Part shown: positions 34,933-39,978 of the stretch, one piece after another
How the letters are laid out: every line of letters starts with the position of its first letter
How positions within the stretch are numbered: the stretch's first letter is position 1
Assembly: GCA_947497265.1 (NCBI GenBank)
Contig: CANMFP010000017.1
Span: 1-39,978 of the forward strand
DNA from: an uncultured Isoptericola sp.
GTDB lineage: Bacteria; Actinomycetota; Actinomycetes; Actinomycetales; Cellulomonadaceae
Direction of reading: 5' to 3'
Length of the DNA stretch: 39,978 nt
Notes under the pieces: model-generated
What the model was told of the DNA's origin: nothing
The model's input: the letters and a program-made list of their open reading frames with translations, nothing else
Database searches by the model: none
Position numbers and translations under genes: made by a program

Positions 34933-35465
34933 CCAGGGGGCTTTCGAGGATCGGAGCCCCGTGGTGCGTAGCGCGCTCGCCGAAGCCGTCGACGCCGCAC
35001 ACGCGTCCCTGGCAAGAGCAAGTGGGAGGCCAGGGGCAAGACCCCGCAACCCGAGACAGGCAGCCAGAGCCGCAAGGCGACTGCCGCCATGGCCGAGCAG
35101 CTCAGACATGCTCGCCTCGACGCTGCAGGATCGCCGCCTGGCTCGCTACCTGGATTTCCCACATCTGAGTACTCGCAGGTGACCCACCGCCCGCCAGAGT
35201 AAAGACAGTGGAACTTAGTAAAGGAATCACCCGAGACGGACGCCCGTCACGGGCACGAGCACCGGTAGCCTCACAGCAGGTAGTCGCCGGAGGCAGCGCA
35301 CGGACGGGCCGGCGCCGGCGAACTCGAAGGTGGAGGGAAGGGGACCACTCGGATGTCCAGGGGATCGTGGCCCAGCATCCGCCCCGGATTTCCTGCGCCC
35401 AGAAGCTCATCTACGGCTAGTTGTCATGTCTGGTCCGATGATGCCGCGACCGTGTGGTCAACGCC
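34933..35465. other. Mainly non-coding stretch with repeat copy B
   Basis: Between the AbiEi operator and the next cargo module. A 73-codon open frame from a GTG at 34961 to 35182 has a product with biased Ala/Arg/Pro composition, no ribosome site and no recognisable motif; I treat it as probably non-coding or a decayed gene. Copy B of the cargo-border repeat spans 35196-35280. I see nothing definite in the remaining 185 bases. Confidence 0.5.
35196..35280 (+). repeat. 85-nt cargo-border repeat, copy B
   Basis: Same orientation as copy A, 1,101 bp further on. Begins AGAGTAAAGACAGTGGAACT and matches copy A at 34 of the first 38 positions. The variable part holds its own hairpin GCCCG-TCA-CGGGC (35242-35254), then shared TAGCCTC and GCAGG. 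It precedes the small ORF and the large NTPase gene by 186 bp. Confidence 0.65.
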
Positions 35466-35612
35466 ATGAGCACAACCGAACTCGCGATCAACACGGCCCG
35501 GACTCGATGCGAGTTCGTCCTGGACACTCTCAGCGACGATCGCGCACCCTGGCGCTGCACTGAAGCAAGCGAGTCAGGTGACGGCCACCCCACATCGTCG
35601 AGCGGAGTTTGA
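35466..35612 (+). CDS. 48-residue ORF just before the NTPase gene
   Basis: An ATG-initiated 48-codon frame (MSTTELAINTARTRCEFVLD at the start) ending TGA one base before the preferred NTPase start GTG at 35614. The first 30 residues look protein-like, the rest less so. No clear ribosome site precedes it. It may be a short partner or a leader coupling translation of the NTPase. No family recognised. Confidence 0.4.
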   Translation: MSTTELAINTARTRCEFVLDTLSDDRAPWRCTEASESGDGHPTSSSGV

Positions 35613-35613
35613 G

Positions 35614-38600
35614 GTGCCTGAAGTGACCCCGCCCGAGACAACGGAGAGCGCCACTGTCGAAAGCGGCAGCGGGCGTCTTCTGCGTGGGCTTCTTCATCGA
35701 GCGAGGCGCCGGACGACGCGAGATTCACTTCATCACGTGATCGCAGCCCGTCGTCCGCTGCGCTCCGGCAACACGATGCCCTTTGTGGCTCTGGGACCGA
35801 AGTACTTGGCTGAGCATCATCAGGTGTACCTGGATCTGCTCGAACGGGCGGTGCGCCATCCGGACACTCGAAGCGTCGCGCTCACCGGTTCCTACGGCTC
35901 TGGCAAGTCAAGCGTCCTCCGTGCCCTGGGGCGCCGGTACTGGAATAGCCGGTTCCCATGGCGGCACCGGCGGACGGTCATCCAGTTGTCGCTGTCGACT
36001 CTCGACCCCGAGCTGGCCCCAGTCGTGCAGGCGGAGAACCCCGCTGAGCGAGAGATGAGCAACCGGATTCAGAAGGAGCTGGTCAAGCAGCTCCTCTACC
36101 AGTTGCCTCCCAGAAGCACGCCTCACTCCCGGTTCCCGAGGGCATCCAAGCCGACGTGGTCAACAGGAGCATTGGTCGCCGCAGCCACCGCACTCATTGT
36201 GGGACTGGGCTGGGGCGTGGCGACCCTGGCGGGGTGGCAGGCCACGATCACAGGTCGTCTCGACGAGGTCGGCTGGACCGTAGCGTGGTTCTGGAGTGGG
36301 CTGGCCGGAGGATCCGCCATCTTCGCACTGGCGGCCTGGAGGATTCTTGCCGGTAGGTACGCAGTCAAGGCGGGGCTCAAAGCAGGAGCGCTGACGGTCA
36401 GCCTTGAGCCCACCTCGTCAAGCTACTTTGATCAGTATCTCGACGAGATCATGTACTTCTTTCAAGTCAGCAAAGCCGATGTCGTGCTGATCGAGGACGT
36501 GGACAGGTTCGACGATGCGATCGTGTTCGATACGCTGCGCGCCCTGAACACTCTGGTCAACGGCTCCGGACAGGTAGGGCGGCGCATCGTGTTCGTATAC
36601 GCCATCCGTGACAGCGTGCTCGGGAAGATCGGTGCGAAGAAGAAGAATGAGCAGGGCGGTGAGCAGGGTGCCGCAGGCTCCGGCCCGGAGAAGCTTGCGA
36701 TGGATCGCTCCAACCGGGCAAAATACTTTGACGTGATCATCCCGATCGTCCCGTTCGTAACCGCGGACAACGCCCGCGACCTTATGACGCAGGTTATGAA
36801 GCCCCACGTGGCGGACACGGCAGACGAGGAAGGAATCTCGCCGGCGCAAATCCGTCTGGCGGCCAGGCACGTGGCAGACATGCGAACACTTTGGTCGATT
36901 CGCAACGAGTATGAGGTCCACTTCGACCGGCTGATGACATCCGCCCGACACGTGATGCCCGAGATCAACGAGGACATCGTCCTGTCCCTGGTCCTGCTCC
37001 GAGCCACGAGCCCGGATACCTACGAGCGGATACGCCTAGCGACCAGCCCTCTCGACACCCTCACCAAGCGCTGGCTTGCACTGGTAGATGCCAACCTCGG
37101 CGCACAGACGAAGAAGCTCACCGAGGTGCGCACAAGGTTGGAGAACGGCGAATCACATGGCGTCCGTGCCACGCAAGCCGGCCAGCGACTCGATTCTCTA
37201 CGCCCAGAGCTGCTGGCGATGGCCACGAGACCTGGTGCCCATCGGGTCGAGTTCAGCGGACCAGTTTCCGATAGCGACCTGGCCGACTTGGCAGGGTGGC
37301 AACGAATCGCCGACGGAACCCCGCTGACCGTCACGCTGTGGTCGCGGACCAGCGAAAACGTTCGGATTGGTCCACAGATGCTTGCTCGCCTCATCGGCAT
37401 GCCGATGGACCCCCAAGCATGGCAAGAGGCAGACCTCGAGGACCTGAGGAGAGAGATCGAGAGGACCGAGAGAGAGATCTCCTTCTTACGCCACCACACG
37501 TGGAAACAGCTCTACGCACGGACCGACCTGACCGTCCAGCAAGATCCGGACGAAGAGGCCGAACTGATCACGGAGGATGCCACGGCAACAGAGATCAACT
37601 TTGCAGGCCTCGTCAGGGCGTACGCCCCCACGCCACTTGCCTGCGACCTCGTCGCGCACGGGCACCTGCCCCGCCACTACGCTCGGTACGCCTCGATGTT
37701 CTACGGCGAAGTCGTCGGACTCAACGCCGCCGAGTACATCTCCCGAGCGATCGAGCCGGGCGTCCCGATCCTGGAGTACGAGCTCGATGCGCAGGCCATC
37801 GGCCAAATCCTTTCCGAGCAGAACGCCGATGATGACGACGCCGACCTGTTCGGCGACCTGAGCGTCTATAACCTCGACATCGTCGCCTACCTGGTCGAGC
37901 ACCGTCGGGGAGCAGCACAACGGGTGGCCGCTCACCTGGCTCGGAGGTGGGGAGACCTGGAGCGGAAGTTCGTGGATCGGTTCTTCCAGCGTGAGGACCA
38001 GGAGACGGTGGGGAATCTTGCCGCGCTGATGGCCCCAACCTGGGATCGGGCGTTCCTCTACACAGCAGTGGACGCCCCGGTCACCCCGGAGACCCGCCTT
38101 GGCCTTGTCGATGCAGTCCTAGGCACAATCGGCACTGACGAGCGTGAAGACCTCGACCAAGGCGTCGGCATATACTTCTCCGAGCACTACGCCGAGTTGC
38201 CCAGCCTGATCGATCCACCGGATGAGGCACGCGCGGACACCGTGATGGGGATCGTCGCAGCGGCAGCGGGAACGATCTACGACCTGACAAAGCTACAGCC
38301 GATGGCACGGGCGGCCGCCACCCAGGCCAGCATCTATCCGGTGACCTCGACCAACCTGGGCGCCCTCGGCGGGGCTGGGCGCGTCGCACTCGACATCCTG
38401 CGGGCGGAGACCGAGACAAAAGCGGTCCATGATCATGCCCTCGCCAACCTGGCCGACTACCTCGACGCCCTGAGACAGCTCGAACCTCCGGGTACGCCGG
38501 TCCTGGACCCTACGGAGTTTGCCAACACTCTGAACGACATCGCCGGCACGCCGCAGGAAACCCTCCTTGACCGGTTCATCGAAGCAACTTCCAGCGGGTG

Positions 38601-39525
38601 CCGGATCACCGATCTCAACGATGCCGTCCCGGGGACCTGGCCAGCACTCGTCGACGCCAGACGTGCCGATCCAACATTTGGCAACGTTCAACGCTACCTC
38701 AACGAACACGGTATGGACCATGCGCTTGGGAGTTTCCTGGTCGAGCACCCCGCAATCACCACACCAGAGGAAGCCTTGCAATCCGAGCGGTTAGCCGTCG
38801 CCACGAAAATCTTGGCAACTCGCGACAGGATCCCAGCGTCGGAAACCCGAGTCGCCCTCGCCGAATCTATTGCACCAGGTATCATTCCGATTGGAGAGAT
38901 TGCACCCGAGGACGCCAACCTGGTCGGACCGCTTCTCAACGCTAACCTGCTGTCGGACGAGCCCGAGACCTTCGACCCCGACCTCCTGAAGGACTGGGGA
39001 CACTTTGAGGCTGCTGTCGCAGCCTCGCGACAGTTCGGCGAGTTCGCGGACCCCATCACCATGCCGCCCCGCCACCTAGCCAAGACGCTCAAGAGCAAAG
39101 TCATCCCTAGCGAAACTAGGGATGCACTCATCCTCAAACTCGCGTCGCTGCTCACCGGAGCCACCGCGGCCGAAGCTACTGCAGTTGCGCGGGCGCTTGC
39201 CGAAGGGCACGAACACCTGGACATGCCGCGCATCAAAGCCCTCCAGGCGGCCGGACTCTTCGATTCATCGCTCACACGCCTCATCGCCACCCAGGGCGAG
39301 GTCCTCTCAGTCGCGGACCTCAGAGCGATCCTGCTGGCTATGGAAGGCGCCAACTACGTCAAGTTGTCAATGGGTGGCAGCGGTATCGTGCGATTCAAGG
39401 TAGACCCGGATCACCGGTTCCTCCTCGATCGTCTGGCAGGGGTGACCCACACCGGGGCCAAGGAAGTGATCACCAAAAAGTACGGCAAGAACCTCGAGGC
39501 TAGTCTCAAACAGGCTGCGCCGTGA
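35614..39525 (+). CDS. YobI/KAP-like membrane-anchored P-loop NTPase
   Basis: A 1,303-residue protein. Walker A GSYGSGKSS lies near residue 91, after FVALGPKYLAEHHQVYLDLL. Two hydrophobic helices (about 182-206 and 223-244) are inserted before Walker B VLIEDVDRF (near 290), followed by FVYAIRDSVLG. Inserted membrane helices are the mark of KAP- and YobI-like NTPases, some of which are linked to defence islands. Residues about 500-1303 are mostly helical with no recognised domain, possibly a sensor or effector region. The GTG at 35614 is preferred: GGAG lies six bases upstream and the small ORF stops one base before it; GTG at 35578 is an alternative. Anti-phage or anti-plasmid activity is inferred from context only. 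Confidence 0.85.
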   Translation: MPEVTPPETTESATVESGSGRLLRGLLHRARRRTTRDSLHHVIAARRPLRSGNTMPFVALGPKYLAEHHQVYLDLLERAVRHPDTRSVALTGSYGSGKSSVLRALGRRYWNSRFPWRHRRTVIQLSLSTLDPELAPVVQAENPAEREMSNRIQKELVKQLLYQLPPRSTPHSRFPRASKPTWSTGALVAAATALIVGLGWGVATLAGWQATITGRLDEVGWTVAWFWSGLAGGSAIFALAAWRILAGRYAVKAGLKAGALTVSLEPTSSSYFDQYLDEIMYFFQVSKADVVLIEDVDRFDDAIVFDTLRALNTLVNGSGQVGRRIVFVYAIRDSVLGKIGAKKKNEQGGEQGAAGSGPEKLAMDRSNRAKYFDVIIPIVPFVTADNARDLMTQVMKPHVADTADEEGISPAQIRLAARHVADMRTLWSIRNEYEVHFDRLMTSARHVMPEINEDIVLSLVLLRATSPDTYERIRLATSPLDTLTKRWLALVDANLGAQTKKLTEVRTRLENGESHGVRATQAGQRLDSLRPELLAMATRPGAHRVEFSGPVSDSDLADLAGWQRIADGTPLTVTLWSRTSENVRIGPQMLARLIGMPMDPQAWQEADLEDLRREIERTEREISFLRHHTWKQLYARTDLTVQQDPDEEAELITEDATATEINFAGLVRAYAPTPLACDLVAHGHLPRHYARYASMFYGEVVGLNAAEYISRAIEPGVPILEYELDAQAIGQILSEQNADDDDADLFGDLSVYNLDIVAYLVEHRRGAAQRVAAHLARRWGDLERKFVDRFFQREDQETVGNLAALMAPTWDRAFLYTAVDAPVTPETRLGLVDAVLGTIGTDEREDLDQGVGIYFSEHYAELPSLIDPPDEARADTVMGIVAAAAGTIYDLTKLQPMARAAATQASIYPVTSTNLGALGGAGRVALDILRAETETKAVHDHALANLADYLDALRQLEPPGTPVLDPTEFANTLNDIAGTPQETLLDRFIEATSSGCRITDLNDAVPGTWPALVDARRADPTFGNVQRYLNEHGMDHALGSFLVEHPAITTPEEALQSERLAVATKILATRDRIPASETRVALAESIAPGIIPIGEIAPEDANLVGPLLNANLLSDEPETFDPDLLKDWGHFEAAVAASRQFGEFADPITMPPRHLAKTLKSKVIPSETRDALILKLASLLTGATAAEATAVARALAEGHEHLDMPRIKALQAAGLFDSSLTRLIATQGEVLSVADLRAILLAMEGANYVKLSMGGSGIVRFKVDPDHRFLLDRLAGVTHTGAKEVITKKYGKNLEASLKQAAP

Positions 39526-39978
39526 TTCGGAACTGTCGCAAGAATTGAGTTCCTAGGTCTACCGACTGGCCACTCCGACTCAGAGGTAGGTTCGCGCCTA
39601 CCCGACGGCTATCCCACGCTTGTCAGCCCGCCGCGCCAAAAAGGTCTCGCGCCGAACGTTCACCGCCGTATCGCAGATACGGCTCTCAGCTTGCGTCACC
39701 TTTCCCTGGATATGAGAGAAATGCCTTAGAGGCGCAGACACGCCGCCGGTGACAAGGTAGTTGTCGCGGCCCTCCGAGCTGGCAGGATACCGAAGGTGAA
39801 CAATCCCTGGCCTGAGTGGATGCTGTACCGGGTCGAAGCGTCGAAGTCCCCGGCCTTCGCTGAGGGGCGGAAGAACGCTGTGCGAGATGCGGCCCGGCAG
39901 GCAGGGCTCCGGCAAAGTCCGTTGAGCGGTGCGTGAGGAGCGGCGCTACTCATCTCGGGTAGCGGCACGGGCGTGCTC
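39526..39978. other. Region after the NTPase gene
   Basis: A hairpin GGTAGG-TTCGCG-CCTACC (39585-39602) about 60 bp past the NTPase stop may be its terminator. A second perfect repeat CCGTATC-GCA-GATACGG lies at 39666-39682. A minus-strand open frame at 39598-39915 has no recognised motif or ribosome site. No transposon end repeats were found here. Confidence 0.4.
39796..39936 (+). CDS. Possible 46-residue protein
   Basis: GTG-started frame (MNNPWPEWMLYRVEASKSPA at the start, then a basic helix GRKNAVRDAARQAG) ending at TGA 39936. The amphipathic, basic composition is plausible for a small protein, but there is no clear ribosome site and no family match. AGGAG follows its stop, so a further gene may start beyond the window. 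Confidence 0.3.
   Translation: MNNPWPEWMLYRVEASKSPAFAEGRKNAVRDAARQAGLRQSPLSGA

Larger units (their letters stand above)
28008..39978 (+). mobile_element. Tn7-like transposon, truncated by the window edge
   Basis: A complete tnsA-tnsB-tnsC-tniQ core is transcribed inward from an end that begins TGTAGGTTTCC at 28008 and carries tandem repeats. Cargo (AbiEi-like gene, YobI-like NTPase) follows. No complement of the end repeats was found up to 39978, so the other end, and the target duplication, lie outside. The exact boundary at 28008 is inferred from the TGT start, the repeats and the change from dnaK control sequence; it could be off by tens of bases. Confidence 0.8.

Noticed and set aside
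34961-35182. A 73-codon ORF between AbiEi and repeat copy B
   Set aside because: No ribosome site, biased composition and no motif; kept only as a remark on the gap.
34095-35280. Integron attC sites or a direct-repeat pair from an insertion sequence
   Set aside because: No attC core sites, integrase or transposase between the copies, and the shared block is internal to an asymmetrical repeat.
28008-39978. CRISPR-associated transposon
   Set aside because: No cas genes and no repeat-spacer array; only two copies of the 84-nt repeat occur, 1.1 kb apart, and TniQ is of the long TnsD-like type.
39526-39978. Distal end of the Tn7-like element inside the window
   Set aside because: No inverse complement of the CGTGGCGA/TTTTCCAT repeats was found in this stretch.

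Overview
The window comes from a high-GC actinobacterium, most likely a polysaccharide-degrading member of the Micrococcales (a Cellulomonas/Cellulosimicrobium/Isoptericola-like organism; inferred from gene content, not from a marker search). Supporting signs are strongly G/C-ending codons, many GTG starts and apparently leaderless genes, a secreted GH18 chitinase and a PL9-type pectate lyase, a cell-wall protein with an LAVTG sorting signal, an actinobacterial HspR/HAIR-controlled dnaK operon, PAS-ANTAR and ECF-fusion regulators.

Left half (1-23,250): a tRNA-Ser(CGA) gene; a secreted chitinase with two chitin-binding modules; a divergent PAS-ANTAR regulator; a small Cys-rich protein; a 1,252-residue secreted pectate-lyase-like protein whose promoter carries a perfect 14-bp palindrome just after the -10 box; a sirtuin, a membrane acyltransferase with an SGNH domain and an FAD oxidoreductase on the + strand; a three-gene operon of histidine kinase, LuxR-type regulator and a DUF4097 repeat protein; tadA; the LAVTG surface protein; upp; and a 1,307-residue fusion of an ECF sigma factor, a zinc-binding anti-sigma motif, a membrane segment and a large extracellular part, divergent from a degenerate GGDEF protein.

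Heat-shock block (23,250-27,960): a DUF1540 protein, then the minus-strand operon dnaK-grpE-dnaJ-hspR. Two HAIR operators, the sites bound by HspR, lie upstream of dnaK. A perfect 20-bp inverted repeat fills the grpE-dnaJ gap.

Right part (about 28,008-39,978): a Tn7-like transposon whose tnsA-proximal end lies about 58 bp beyond the distal HAIR operator. Its end carries two 27-bp tandem repeats at 31-bp spacing, probable TnsB sites. The core genes tnsA-tnsB-tnsC-tniQ overlap one another and form one operon. Cargo follows: an orphan AbiEi-like gene under a palindromic operator, and a 1,303-residue membrane-anchored YobI/KAP-like P-loop NTPase preceded by a 48-codon ORF. Two copies of an unrecognised 84/85-nt repeat bracket the AbiEi module; the first sits at the border between transposition genes and cargo. 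The far transposon end is not in the window. Codon and base composition in this part are visibly less GC-biased than in the flanking chromosome.

The most promising novelty is the combination of Tn7-like core, repeat-bracketed cargo and giant NTPase, which looks like a mobile defence island. The ECF fusion that ends in a chitin-binding-like module is a second candidate, as a one-protein polysaccharide sensor.
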